Source of the DNA: Bradyrhizobium niftali
Lineage (GTDB): Bacteria > Pseudomonadota > Alphaproteobacteria > Rhizobiales > Xanthobacteraceae
DNA: 64,000 bases
Assembly (NCBI RefSeq): GCF_004571025.1
Contig: NZ_SPQT01000003.1
Span: 355,359-419,358 of the forward strand
Direction of reading: 5' to 3'
Below are positions 8,392 to 17,489 of the stretch, piece after piece. Both the position numbers and the translations under genes were made by a program. The notes below the pieces were generated by a model. That model ran no database searches and was not told the origin of the DNA. It saw only the letters and a list, made by a program, of their open reading frames with translations. How positions within the stretch are numbered: position 1 is the stretch's first letter; the number at the start of each line of letters is the position of its first letter.

Positions 8392-9774
8392 CTAAGAATT
8401 GCCCTTGTATGCACCGCCAGACTTCGCTCTCACGAAGAAGTCGGCCGCTCCGACCTGCCCACCCTTGAGCGCGATCTCGAGACCATCGCGATCGGCGCGT
8501 CGTGCATGCGCCTTGCAAAGCGGTGCGCCTGGCGCCAACGGCGCGATCGCCGTAAGCGCATCGATGCCCAGGAGCGAGGCCGCCCGTCCCGACGTGTCCC
8601 CCCCGGAAATGATTACGCGTGACAGGCGTACGTCGAGAAGCAGGCGGTCGAGAATCGTTCCGAGCCCTTCGCCGACACGCTCATTCATCTTCTCGATTGA
8701 TGCGCCCGCCGTTTGAACGGCGGATCTAAACCCGGCAACGGCCGGATCGTCCGGCCCAGCAGCGCTATGGATCAGGACATCACGCCCCGTGCTTAGATGG
8801 TGGATTGCCGCCGACGTGGTGCGTTCAATTTCACCTAACCAGGCCCTCTCATCGACCGCACATGCGGTATCTATCGGAATGGTCGCAAAACCAGCGGCGC
8901 GCGCACACTCGATCTGCGTGGCAGTAACCGGGGAGACTGATCCGGAAACGCACGCGATGCGGTCCACCGGTTTGGCGGCAGGGACGGTGGGAGTCGATGG
9001 AATAAGATTGGCATGCCGCCAATAGGCCGCCAGAGCTGCCTCGACGCCCTGAGACCCGACACAGAATCGGTGCGGCATTCCGTGCTCCCACACCAGGCGT
9101 CCGGCGGCAATCAGAGTCTCGTCGTCAAACACGTCAAGGGAGACGATTTCCGCCCCTGCCTGTATTTCCGCCGCCAATCGTGCGTCGGCGTGGCCTCGCT
9201 TCATCGCAACGAAATCCACCAAACCGACCGTCCTGCTAGTTTGTTTGGCAAGGTGGCGAGCTAGGTCGGCCTCATTCATGGGGGTGACCGGATGCCGCGA
9301 CATGACGGGATGACGGTCCAACCGATAGATCGCCCCATGCGCGGCGGCGAACAGATTGCCAAGCGTTTGATAGCGCCCCATGTTCGGATCGGCGACAATC
9401 ATCGGTGTCCAACCAGAGAAGCGCGCTTTCGCGATATCGATCGCGCGGCCGATGGAGCCGATCTCTGGCGACGAGTCGAAAGTCGAGCAAACCTTGTAAT
9501 GGATGATGGGTGCGCCTGTCGCGGCCAGCAACTCGAAGATCTGCGGCAAGGTTTCGTCCATCCAATGCGGGGACTGAGCCCGCGCGATCCCCGCCACGCC
9601 AATAACGCGGTAACCGGTGAAAGCGGCGAGACGCTCCGGCGTCGGCGGCGTCAAGAACAGAACGGTCTCAATGCCGGCGAACGCTGCCGCCTCCATCGAC
9701 GCCGACGAGCCCGTGAAGTCGTCACCGTAATATGCGATGAGCGGACCTGAAGGCAGTGGGCGGGGCGACGTCAC
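8392..9774 (-). CDS. DUF1537-family sugar-acid kinase (four-carbon / 3-oxo-isoapionate kinase type)
   Basis: A 460-residue two-domain ATP-dependent kinase. The N-terminal domain begins IAYYGDDFTGSSASMEAAA, the family's phosphoryl-acceptor region; the C-terminal domain has the SVSPVTATQIECA and VIISGGDTSGRAA nucleotide-binding motifs. The start is a GTG at 9774 that overlaps the stop of the RuBisCO-like gene as GTGA, so the two are translationally coupled; upstream in-frame codons lie inside that gene. Members include D-threonate, D-erythronate and 3-oxo-isoapionate kinases. Coupling to a RuBisCO-like protein points to the last type (OiaK), which would make 3-oxo-isoapionate 4-phosphate. Confidence 0.8.
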   Translation of the reverse strand: MTSPRPLPSGPLIAYYGDDFTGSSASMEAAAFAGIETVLFLTPPTPERLAAFTGYRVIGVAGIARAQSPHWMDETLPQIFELLAATGAPIIHYKVCSTFDSSPEIGSIGRAIDIAKARFSGWTPMIVADPNMGRYQTLGNLFAAAHGAIYRLDRHPVMSRHPVTPMNEADLARHLAKQTSRTVGLVDFVAMKRGHADARLAAEIQAGAEIVSLDVFDDETLIAAGRLVWEHGMPHRFCVGSQGVEAALAAYWRHANLIPSTPTVPAAKPVDRIACVSGSVSPVTATQIECARAAGFATIPIDTACAVDERAWLGEIERTTSAAIHHLSTGRDVLIHSAAGPDDPAVAGFRSAVQTAGASIEKMNERVGEGLGTILDRLLLDVRLSRVIISGGDTSGRAASLLGIDALTAIAPLAPGAPLCKAHARRADRDGLEIALKGGQVGAADFFVRAKSGGAYKGNS

Positions 9775-11030
9775 GCAGCCATCTCCAGAGCGTGGCGCAA
9801 ATTTGGGCGGGTACGTGCGAAATCGTCGAGCGGGACGCCCGCCACAGCGGCTTGCCACGCTTGCTGCATAGCCTCGACTCCCGCGGCGGCACCCTTGGGA
9901 TGAGCCAGTATGCCGCCTCCTGCGGTCACGATGAGGTCGGTCGAGCCGAGCCCTTGATAGGTCGCTGGCGCGGATCGCGGCGCTTGCGCGGAAGAGAAGA
10001 CTGGCATGACCACGCACGGCTTCTCGGTAAACATCGGTGCGAGGCAAGCCCGGGCCGAAGCGAGGCAGCTTGAGTCTTCCTCCGCGAATTTGTTGCCAAT
10101 ACCGTTGACGTGCATGTGATCCGCGCCGGCAAGTCGCCAAATCTTTTGCCAGGCGGTGTAGGACCATCCGAGCATCGGATGACGCGAGAGATAGCCCCAG
10201 CCATTCCGGTGCGCGTGAATAGGCAGTTGGCCGAAGCGCGCCAGTTCGATCATCCCGACGAGACCAACGGAGTTGAGGCTTGCCATCATGCAAGTCGCGC
10301 CATGCTTCAAAAGCGTGTCATGGCGCCGGCGCATCTGGTCGAGATCCCCGGTCAAGTTGAAAGCGAACATGACCTTCTTTCCGCTGCGCTGAGCATGGGT
10401 ATCAATCACGCGCATGACCTTCTCGACGCGCAGGTGGAACGGGCACGCTGGTCCGTCGGACTGCAGTTCGTCATCCTTGATGAAGTCGATACCGGCAGAG
10501 CAGAGCTCGTTGACGAGGGAGGCCGTCTCGTCCGGCCCAAGTCCTACGCTCGGCTTGATGATCGTGCCGATGATCGGTCGCGCTTCCACGCCGGCAAGGC
10601 GGCGGGTACCCTGCACGCCGAACTGCGGCCCGGGATAAGCAGCGGCGAATGCATCCGGCAAGCGGATGTCTAGAAGACGAAGGCCCGTTACAGAGCCGAG
10701 TTCGAAAAGATTGCCGGCAATGGTAGCCAGCAGGTTCGGAAGCGACGGGCCAAGCGTGTCTAAAGGCCAGGACAGGGTGATAAAGGCGCGCTTGAACCGC
10801 GCTTCCGACTCGACCTTGACTCGGGTCGGCAGCGACGGCCCTTCCACAGCGTGGTCGAGGATTTCCAGCCGCGTGACCTGCGCTGCCACCCTCTCCTTGA
10901 GCTCCGGCGTTTCGCCCGGGATCGCGACGAATGTACCACTCGATTGCTCGCCCGCCATGAATTCGGCGACGCGCTGGACCTCCCCGTGCGTTTCCAGGAG
11001 GTAGTCAACTTCGATGCGGGTGCTGACCAT
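9771..11030 (-). CDS. RuBisCO-like protein (form IV), probable 3-oxo-isoapionate-4-phosphate decarboxylase type
   Basis: A 419-residue large-subunit homologue. The carbamylation-site motif is intact (DFIKDDEL, Lys of RuBisCO K201 with Asp/Glu). The loop usually TIKPKxG reads IIKPSVGLGP, so the second catalytic Lys is Ser, which rules out true RuBisCO. His/Arg of HAHRNGWGY, His and Lys of the HVNGIGNKF region, and the phosphate-binding TAGGGILAHPKG loop are present. It is coupled to a DUF1537 kinase and sits in a TRAP operon. That pairing matches the OiaX/OiaK branch of D-apionate catabolism rather than the methionine-salvage form. The ATG follows CTGGAG. The reaction is inferred. Confidence 0.8.
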   Translation of the reverse strand: MVSTRIEVDYLLETHGEVQRVAEFMAGEQSSGTFVAIPGETPELKERVAAQVTRLEILDHAVEGPSLPTRVKVESEARFKRAFITLSWPLDTLGPSLPNLLATIAGNLFELGSVTGLRLLDIRLPDAFAAAYPGPQFGVQGTRRLAGVEARPIIGTIIKPSVGLGPDETASLVNELCSAGIDFIKDDELQSDGPACPFHLRVEKVMRVIDTHAQRSGKKVMFAFNLTGDLDQMRRRHDTLLKHGATCMMASLNSVGLVGMIELARFGQLPIHAHRNGWGYLSRHPMLGWSYTAWQKIWRLAGADHMHVNGIGNKFAEEDSSCLASARACLAPMFTEKPCVVMPVFSSAQAPRSAPATYQGLGSTDLIVTAGGGILAHPKGAAAGVEAMQQAWQAAVAGVPLDDFARTRPNLRHALEMAA

Positions 11031-11143
11031 GTCTTATGAAACTCCAGCGGATCGTCGCGTCGCACGGCAGATCTCCGCGAGCCGTGAACGAGGGCGAGGC
11101 GAGATCGGCCAATTCAACGTGAGACGCCTATCTTCAGCCTGCA

Positions 11144-13024
11144 TTACAGGAATCCTATCGATATCCACGGAATGGCGATCACAAAAGCCAGGCCGACCAA
11201 CATGGCGACGATGTAGCCTCCGATCGGCTTGATACCTGCATCCGGATGGATCTGACTTATTGCGCATGCCGAATAGTAGCCAACGCCGAAAGGTGGCGCG
11301 AAAAGGCCGATGCCCATGGAGAGAATCACAACCATCGCGTAGTGAACCTCATGGACGCCGACCTGCCGCGCGATCGGAAACATCAAAGGTCCGAACAGCA
11401 CAATTGCTGGAATTCCTTCGAGGACGGAGCCGAGCACGATGAACGCGATCGCCGACACAATTAGGAACGTCGGTGCACCGCCTGGCAGACTCTTGAACGT
11501 TGCCGCCAGCGTTGCCGAAAATCCGGACTGCGTCAGCGCCCACGCCATGCCGGTAGCTGCGCCGATGATGAGGAGGATGGCGCCGGATAGCGCAGCTGTC
11601 GTAACCAACATCGGGTACACGCGCGCCAGCGGAAACTGCCTATAGAACAGCAAACCGATTATGACGGCATAGAAGATGCCTATGGTCGATACTTCCGTCG
11701 CTGTCGCTACGCCTTCCACCACTGCCGCGCGGATGACAAAGGGTAGCGCAAGAGCCGGAAGGGCAAAGCCTAGCGATCGTAAGATCTCTTTGCGAGCCGG
11801 CCGCGTTACGGCGCTGAGATCTTCGCGCCGGTAACGCCACCAGACGAGCAAACAGAGCATGACACCAAGCACCGCTCCGGGAAGCATTCCGCCCGTAAAG
11901 AGCGCGGATATGGATACGCCGGTAACAGAACCGATCGTAATCAGCACAATTGAGGGCGGGATCGTTTCGGTCTGTGCGCCTGTCGCGGACAAGAGAGCAA
12001 CAAGATCACCGTCCTTTGCGCCGCGCGATCGCATTTCCGGGAAGAGCACAGGCGCAACAGCTGCCATGTCTGCAGCTTTGGAACCTGAGATTCCCGACAT
12101 GAGATACATCGCGCCGACGAGCACATAAGACAAGCCACCGCGTACGTGTCCGAGCAGATTGGCCAGAAAGCCGACCATTGCCCGCGCCATGCCTGTCATC
12201 TCGATCAGCAGGCCAAGAAAGACAAACAAGGGAACAGCCAGAAGGATCAGATGGCTCATCCCCTCGTCCATCCGACCAATAACCACAAGGGTCGGAAGCC
12301 GCGTCGTGAGTGCGATGTATCCAAACGTCGCAAGCCCAAATGCAAATGCGATTGGCACACCAGCCAATACGAGAGCGCCAACAAGCCCGACGAAGAACAG
12401 GAGAAGATTGTAGTTCCCCAACTTCGGAAGCGTTCCGCTAGAGCTATAAAATGCGCCCGCCACCAGAGCGACAACTAAGATCGCAACCATACTGGCCATA
12501 CGGCTCGGCGAGCGGAGCATGGAGATAACTCCAGTGATCAGCATCAGACCGAGGCCAACTGGCAGCGCGCTGGCGCGCCAGGCGCTCGAAATCTGGAGCG
12601 CCGGCGTCGTGATTACGATTTCCTCATGCGCGAACTCGAGCGCCGGTCCCAGCGTCATTAGGATGAAGGCAAGACTCGCTGCGAGCGCAACACTTTCGAA
12701 CAGTGGCCATAGCTGTGGGCCGCTCAGCGACACCACTGCGGTCATGCGCATATGGCTGCCGTTGCGAAATGCGACTGCAGCACCAAGCATAGCCAGCCAG
12801 AGAAAGAGAAAGGACCCTAATTCGTCGGTCCAGAGGATCGGACTATGGAACACATAACGACTGACCACACCCGCAAACAGAACGACGATTTCCGCCGCGA
12901 CCAACAAAGCGGCACAAGCCTCAACGCTTGCTCCGATGGCGCGATCGACGAGCATCAACGCGTTGCCTAGATGTGCCCGGCTATCGAAAGTGCCTGTGAT
13001 AGAGCCTTGAGGAACTGCGCTCAT
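11144..13024 (-). CDS. TRAP transporter fused small and large membrane subunits (DctQM)
   Basis: A 626-residue inner-membrane protein. Residues ~20-165 form a DctQ four-helix unit (VSRYVFHSPILWTDELGSFLFLWLAMLG is typical). From about residue 185 a DctM transporter domain with some 12 helices follows, with VPIAFAFGLA, the LLAVPLFVFLGLLIEMTG and SGSKAADMAAVAPVLFPEM segments and the TIPPSIVLITIGSVTGVSI motif. Fusion of Q and M occurs in many alphaproteobacterial TRAP systems. The ATG at 13024 has AAGGGGGG upstream; nine earlier codons are unlikely. It is the first gene of the leftward operon ending with dctP and imports the substrate with the Na+ or H+ gradient. Confidence 0.9.
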   Translation of the reverse strand: MSAVPQGSITGTFDSRAHLGNALMLVDRAIGASVEACAALLVAAEIVVLFAGVVSRYVFHSPILWTDELGSFLFLWLAMLGAAVAFRNGSHMRMTAVVSLSGPQLWPLFESVALAASLAFILMTLGPALEFAHEEIVITTPALQISSAWRASALPVGLGLMLITGVISMLRSPSRMASMVAILVVALVAGAFYSSSGTLPKLGNYNLLLFFVGLVGALVLAGVPIAFAFGLATFGYIALTTRLPTLVVIGRMDEGMSHLILLAVPLFVFLGLLIEMTGMARAMVGFLANLLGHVRGGLSYVLVGAMYLMSGISGSKAADMAAVAPVLFPEMRSRGAKDGDLVALLSATGAQTETIPPSIVLITIGSVTGVSISALFTGGMLPGAVLGVMLCLLVWWRYRREDLSAVTRPARKEILRSLGFALPALALPFVIRAAVVEGVATATEVSTIGIFYAVIIGLLFYRQFPLARVYPMLVTTAALSGAILLIIGAATGMAWALTQSGFSATLAATFKSLPGGAPTFLIVSAIAFIVLGSVLEGIPAIVLFGPLMFPIARQVGVHEVHYAMVVILSMGIGLFAPPFGVGYYSACAISQIHPDAGIKPIGGYIVAMLVGLAFVIAIPWISIGFL

Positions 13025-13672
13025 GACGCCCCCCTTTGGCCAAAGCTGCAATGCAGCAGCATGTTCGCTCCCTAGTCTCTATTTGTGATCGTTGTACTGA
13101 ACACTAATTGCGAATGGCCGCCGCGGGGATCGGAAAAGTGCGCAGGAACGTGTGAGAAAAACTCACGACCAAGAGACTTTCGGCCCGCGAGCTCTTGGGC
13201 TCGCTAAGAAGATCAACGGCGCTTCAAAGCTGTTCGCCGTTGATGCCTGTCGACAGGCGGCATGAGCGAACTTGAGGAAACCGACTGACGGACGACCAGG
13301 GCCGTGCTCTCTCGGGTCACAAGACCGCACAGGCTTATCGCGGCTGTGCCGTTTGCGCGATCCGTCACCGCCAAGACGATCGGCGAGTAGATTCAAATCG
13401 GGAAGATGCAACCACCAGTACCGACATTCAATTCGCCTTGCGATCTAACCATCGGTTTTCGGCTTTCGAGGCCGAAGTCAAGCAGCTGGAGCTCTTCTGC
13501 CAGTTCTTGAATGGGAAATCCGTCCACCGATCCAGGTTCCGGAACCCCGGTTTGCGTGGTGATTGGGTGACACCGCGAAACTAATCGCGACCGTGTCGCG
13601 CCATGCGCATGCCTTGCCCTCGTTTCGAACAGCCGGGTACAGTGGAGAAGCTGTGCAGCGCCCCTAGCTAGC
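13025..13672. other. Intergenic region between two leftward operons
   Basis: The part next to 13024 must hold the promoter of the TRAP operon; it includes an A/T-richer stretch around 13080-13110 (TTGTACTGAACACTAATTG). The middle holds the probable integrase remnant. From 13395 to 13672 I see no convincing gene or strong hairpin. Confidence 0.4.
13145..13395 (+). pseudogene. Probable remnant of a tyrosine recombinase/integrase C-terminus
   Basis: Three plus-strand frames join into one plausible integrase end: LGLAKKINGASKLFAVDACR in one frame, then GMSELEETD, then LTDDQGRALSGHKTAQAYRG. The last piece resembles the GH(K/R)T...Y box around the catalytic His and Tyr. At least two frameshifts and stops break it. 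It lies between the TRAP operon promoter and the 3' end of the amidase operon, where an old integration event is plausible. The family call is from pattern memory only, so confidence is modest. Confidence 0.35.
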
Positions 13673-14302
13673 TTAGGGGGCAATATTGCCGACCGACCGG
13701 TACCGGTTCCGGCGCTCCAACACCTCGCGGATCATGGGCAGACGATCGTTGCCAAAATACATATCGGTTCTGTCAATGAAGATTGTCGGCGATCCGAATC
13801 CCCCGCGCGCGATTACCTCGTCAGTGTTTGATCTAAGCTGGTTCTTGACCGCCGCTTCGTTGATGCCTCGGAAAAACTCTCCAGGATCGACACTCACCTT
13901 CTTGCAGATGTCCGTCAGCACAGAATCCTGGGAGATGTCTTTGTCCTCACCCCAATAGGCTTCGAACACGGCAGTTGCGAACGGGACCATCCCGTCGCTG
14001 CCGAGCCAGACGCAGCCCCGCATCGCCCTTACGCTGTTCACCGGAAAGACCGTCGGTGGCATCTTGATCACAAGATCGGCCGAACGAGCCCAATCGGCGA
14101 GATCTTTCAGCATGTACTGCGCTTTCGGCGCGATCGGATTTTCGCGCGAGGCATAAATGCTCGGATTGACCGCATTGAAGATGCCGCCAGCCAGCACGGG
14201 CCGCCACGAAAGCGGCTCGTCAAACTTCTTCGCCAGTTTTTGAATGTTGTGGAAGGCGAGGTAGGTCCACGGACTTGAGCAGTCGAAGAAAAACTCGATC
14301 AT
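13673..14302 (-). CDS. 2-hydroxychromene-2-carboxylate isomerase-like protein (DsbA fold, kappa-class GST)
   Basis: A 209-residue protein with a DsbA/kappa-GST fold. The first strand and turn read IEFFFDCSSPWTYLA, the Ser-Pro-Trp equivalent of the glutathione-activating motif; FPVNSVRAMRG and the late GGFGSPTIFIDRTDMYFGNDRL segment match HCCA isomerases. This family uses glutathione to isomerise cis/trans double bonds in aromatic breakdown, but many members have unknown substrates. It is the last gene of the leftward amidase operon, 85 bases after the GST gene, which could supply a partner glutathione step. Its role with amide hydrolysis is unclear. Confidence 0.8.
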   Translation of the reverse strand: MIEFFFDCSSPWTYLAFHNIQKLAKKFDEPLSWRPVLAGGIFNAVNPSIYASRENPIAPKAQYMLKDLADWARSADLVIKMPPTVFPVNSVRAMRGCVWLGSDGMVPFATAVFEAYWGEDKDISQDSVLTDICKKVSVDPGEFFRGINEAAVKNQLRSNTDEVIARGGFGSPTIFIDRTDMYFGNDRLPMIREVLERRNRYRSVGNIAP

Positions 14303-14387
14303 CGATCGTTACACTCTCCATCTCTGCGGTACGCGATGCTGCGAGCCTGCATCTCCATTTTCAATCGCCAGAGGCCTCCATCACCGT

Positions 14388-15083
14388 TCATTCAGCGACG
14401 ACCCTGGATGCGCCGAACATGATTCGCTCTGCTTCGTCGGAAAACGGCTCCTTCACGAATTTGCCGACCGCAAGGCCGGCTTGCACTTGCGGCCGTTCGC
14501 GAACTTCCGCATACCAGCGCTTGACGTTCGGATAGTCCTCGAGTGTGAAACCCTGCGCTTTATGAGTCATCGTCCACGGGAAGCAGGCCATGTCGGCTAT
14601 CGTGTATTCGTCGCCAGCAACAAAGCGCCCGGTCTTGCCCAATAGAGCGTCAAGCACACCATATAGTCGCGTCGCCTCACGCTGATAGCGGTCAATCGCA
14701 TACGGGATCTTCTCCGGCGCATAGAGACGGAAATGACCGTGCTGACCAAGCATCGGTCCAAGACCGCCCATCTGCCACATCACCCATTGTAAAACCCGGC
14801 TACGACCACGCACATCCACTGGCAGAAAGCGTCCCGTCTTCTCGGCCAGGTAGATCAGGATGGCACCCGTCTCGAATACAGAAATAGGCTCGCCGCGGTC
14901 AGCCGGCGCGCGATCAACGATCGCTGGAATACGATTGTTCGGGCTGATAGCGAGAAACTCTGGCCTGAACTGTTCACCGGCGCGAATATCGATTGGGACG
15001 ACGCTATACGGTAGCCCGAGTTCCTCCAGCAGAATCGAGATCTTCCAACCATTGGGGGTTGGCGCGTAGTGCAAGTCAATCAT
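14388..15083 (-). CDS. Glutathione S-transferase, YfcG/YghU-like
   Basis: A 231-residue GST. The N-terminal thioredoxin-like domain starts IDLHYAPTPNGWKISILLEE (Thr-Pro-Asn-Gly-Trp, typical of the YfcG group), followed by the cis-Pro strand RIPAIVD and the glutathione site VFETGAILIYLAEKTG. The C-terminal helical domain includes QWVMWQMGGLGPMLGQ. YfcG-type enzymes act as disulfide reductases with glutathione. The start follows AGGAAGG ten bases after the stop of the amidase large subunit, so it is cotranscribed with it. The function in the operon is not evident. Confidence 0.85.
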   Translation of the reverse strand: MIDLHYAPTPNGWKISILLEELGLPYSVVPIDIRAGEQFRPEFLAISPNNRIPAIVDRAPADRGEPISVFETGAILIYLAEKTGRFLPVDVRGRSRVLQWVMWQMGGLGPMLGQHGHFRLYAPEKIPYAIDRYQREATRLYGVLDALLGKTGRFVAGDEYTIADMACFPWTMTHKAQGFTLEDYPNVKRWYAEVRERPQVQAGLAVGKFVKEPFSDEAERIMFGASRVVAE

Positions 15084-15093
15084 TGGGACCTTC

Positions 15094-17430
15094 CTAGGGA
15101 GCGACTCGCTCGAGCCCTGCTGTAGTTTCCCTAGTTCTGTTCGAGCCGGGCAACGGACCCGGCTTGACGAACGCGTTCACCACGTTGCTCAGGAGCTGTG
15201 AGACGTTGTTCTCGAAGCCGTTGATAGGAAGGGCACTTCCGAATGCGATGGATCCGGTTGCAAACACCGCACCGTTATTCGGCGCCTCGAAGTACACCAT
15301 ATCGGCCCTCAGGATGTAGTTGTGCGTCCCGCTGAAACCCTGATGCGCGTGCGCACCCTCCTCGTCATGGGCGATGTAGTTGTCGGGGTGACCACCCGAG
15401 GATGCGATGATCTTGGTGTTGGGTGGCGTGCCGAACCCCAGCTTGTAGCAGTCGATCTCGATGCCGGCCGCTCCACCATTGCCCAGACCGAAATCGCCGA
15501 TGATGTCGCCCTCGATTCCTTCGGTGACCCAGGCCAACGTAGGATCGTAGCTGTCAGGCATCCGTCGGTAAGGCTGGCTATGGGCGAAGCCTTCGCCGGC
15601 AAACGTGTTGCCGACCAGCTTCTGCCCCCAGCGCTGGAAGCCGGTCCAAATTCCGCCCATCTGCCCCGTCGTGGCAAGGTAGTATTCGCCCGGCCGTGCC
15701 GCCCAGGCGATCCAGTGTCCGCCGGTCTTGCGGCACTCCATAATCCACGGCTCGTCATCTCGAAATGCCACATTGCAGCAGAAGCTGTTCGCCCCCATGC
15801 AGATGAAGCGTCCGCCGCCGGCGATGTAATCTTCGTGGGCATCGAGCATTCGCTCGGAATGATATTCGGGATGTGTGGAATTAAGAATGCACGCATAGGG
15901 GGCCATTGCGGCGACACCCTCAAGATGCACATCTTCATCGGTCAAGACATCGTAGTCGTAGCCCTTGTGCTCGAGCCACGCCAAGATCGAGAGATCAGCC
16001 GGGAAATTCCAAGGCAGATCGAACGCGGAGATCCGGTATTTCGGCCGCATGTTCACCAGCGGGCGGCGATAGCTCGAATAGCAGATGCCTGCGCCATCTG
16101 CATGCGAGTCGTAGCAGCCCCCGCCGAATTCCGGATTTTCGTAGATTTCAATGTCGACCTCGGAGATCGTCGGCGGCTGACCGGCCATTGGCTGCACAAT
16201 CTGGCCGTCGGTCGCGAACCGCTCATTGGCATAAGCGATATAGGTTGCCGTGGAAAACAGCAGAGCGATGCGTCCGGTCGGCACGCGCGGCCGGACGAAG
16301 AAAACGATGTACTCCTCGGCAAGGCCCTTGCCGTCGCCACCGCGCACCCTCATCGCGTAGGCGCCGCTGCGCAGCGTTTCGGGAAGTTGTAGCGTTTTTG
16401 TGACTTTCCAGTTGCTGTCGATCATCGCGTCGGCATGGAATTCAATGCCACCGTATTGATGCGGGGCGAGACGGAAACAGTCGTTGCGACCGTTCCAGTT
16501 GTAGCCGGTCTGCGCGCGTACCGGCCTGTTGTAGCCGTTCGCATCGAGGCGATTTGGTCCGATGTCGACCACGAGATCGCCGATGCCGTTGTCGGTGTAG
16601 CCCTTCGTTGTGTCCCAGTATGCCACCATGCCGTCCGATGGGGGCTGCCCGCCTGAGCGGATCGCATCGAGCTCCTCGCGACCCAGCGGGCGATCGAACA
16701 CACCGAAACGATCGATCTTGCCGCAGTAGAGCTGCGAGACAAAGTGACCGCGTAGTGCGTGCCAGTCGCGCGAACCGGCTGCGAGGAAAGGCGTATCGAG
16801 CAGGTTATTCTGCCTGAACCGGAACACCTCCGACACGTGCGAGCGATATTCGACCGGCGCGACCTTGCTGAGCAGGCTGTTGTAGCGGTTCGCGACGCCC
16901 TCCTGGTAGAGGGTGGCGCGACCGCTTCGCGCATCGAAGGTGACCGCGACGAAATACCAGGCCTGCTTCTGCAACGGCAGCTCTGCTTGCAGATAGTCGA
17001 TCTCGCTTCCACGACCGATCCAGAACTCCAGCCTGCCGCTCGGATTGATCCCGAGGCCGTAGCCGTGATTCCTGTCGTTGTCCCAGCGGCCCAGGAGGCA
17101 TTGCCGGTGCCCGACATCGGGCCATGTCGGCCAGATGAATGCACATAGCGTGACGCTGCCGTCGAGCGCGAGCTTGCGATCGGGGTCGGCAACCTCGAGG
17201 AAGGCTCCGACCTGCGTGAACTGTTTCTCGACCCGCCAGGTGCCGTTGGCGACGCAGTCGATCTCTTCCTCGATGAATCCCGGACCATGCGGATGCTCGT
17301 CGCCATGGATCAGGCGCACGAGGTGGGCGTCAGCGGTAGACGTGCCGTCGGCACTGACATGAAACTGTATGGTGTCGCCCGGCTTCACCGAGATCTTGTC
17401 TGCGTAGCCGAATATCTTGATCTGCGCCAT
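15094..17430 (-). CDS. dmfA2: N,N-dimethylformamidase-like large subunit, active-site residues intact
   Basis: A 778-residue homologue of the DMFase large subunit: an N-terminal region with a concanavalin-like domain (about residues 80-250) and a C-terminal catalytic domain. Compared from memory with the Paracoccus enzyme, whose mononuclear iron is held by two tyrosines and one glutamate, the ligands are Tyr400 (AYANE), Tyr440 (CYDSH) and Glu522 (THPE). The nearby His520, Asn548, Lys568 and Glu658 are also kept. It should hydrolyse an N-substituted formamide or related amide to acid plus amine. Its 121-residue partner lies 59 bases upstream. No signal peptide is visible, so it is cytoplasmic. 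The exact amide is unknown. The ATG at 17430 has only a weak ribosome site. Confidence 0.8.
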   Translation of the reverse strand: MAQIKIFGYADKISVKPGDTIQFHVSADGTSTADAHLVRLIHGDEHPHGPGFIEEEIDCVANGTWRVEKQFTQVGAFLEVADPDRKLALDGSVTLCAFIWPTWPDVGHRQCLLGRWDNDRNHGYGLGINPSGRLEFWIGRGSEIDYLQAELPLQKQAWYFVAVTFDARSGRATLYQEGVANRYNSLLSKVAPVEYRSHVSEVFRFRQNNLLDTPFLAAGSRDWHALRGHFVSQLYCGKIDRFGVFDRPLGREELDAIRSGGQPPSDGMVAYWDTTKGYTDNGIGDLVVDIGPNRLDANGYNRPVRAQTGYNWNGRNDCFRLAPHQYGGIEFHADAMIDSNWKVTKTLQLPETLRSGAYAMRVRGGDGKGLAEEYIVFFVRPRVPTGRIALLFSTATYIAYANERFATDGQIVQPMAGQPPTISEVDIEIYENPEFGGGCYDSHADGAGICYSSYRRPLVNMRPKYRISAFDLPWNFPADLSILAWLEHKGYDYDVLTDEDVHLEGVAAMAPYACILNSTHPEYHSERMLDAHEDYIAGGGRFICMGANSFCCNVAFRDDEPWIMECRKTGGHWIAWAARPGEYYLATTGQMGGIWTGFQRWGQKLVGNTFAGEGFAHSQPYRRMPDSYDPTLAWVTEGIEGDIIGDFGLGNGGAAGIEIDCYKLGFGTPPNTKIIASSGGHPDNYIAHDEEGAHAHQGFSGTHNYILRADMVYFEAPNNGAVFATGSIAFGSALPINGFENNVSQLLSNVVNAFVKPGPLPGSNRTRETTAGLERVAP

Positions 17431-17489
17431 GGTGCGGAGTTTCCAATCGAGAAGCCGAACAAGGCGCCCTGCCCCGTCCAGCGTGTGCT

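Noticed and set aside
9775..10293. N-terminal extension of the DUF1537 kinase frame
   Set aside because: It overlaps the RuBisCO-like gene; the GTG at 9774 in a GTGA overlap gives the family start.
11030..11143. Possible true RuBisCO operon with CO2 fixation
   Set aside because: The large-subunit homologue has Ser in place of one catalytic Lys and there is no small subunit or phosphoribulokinase.
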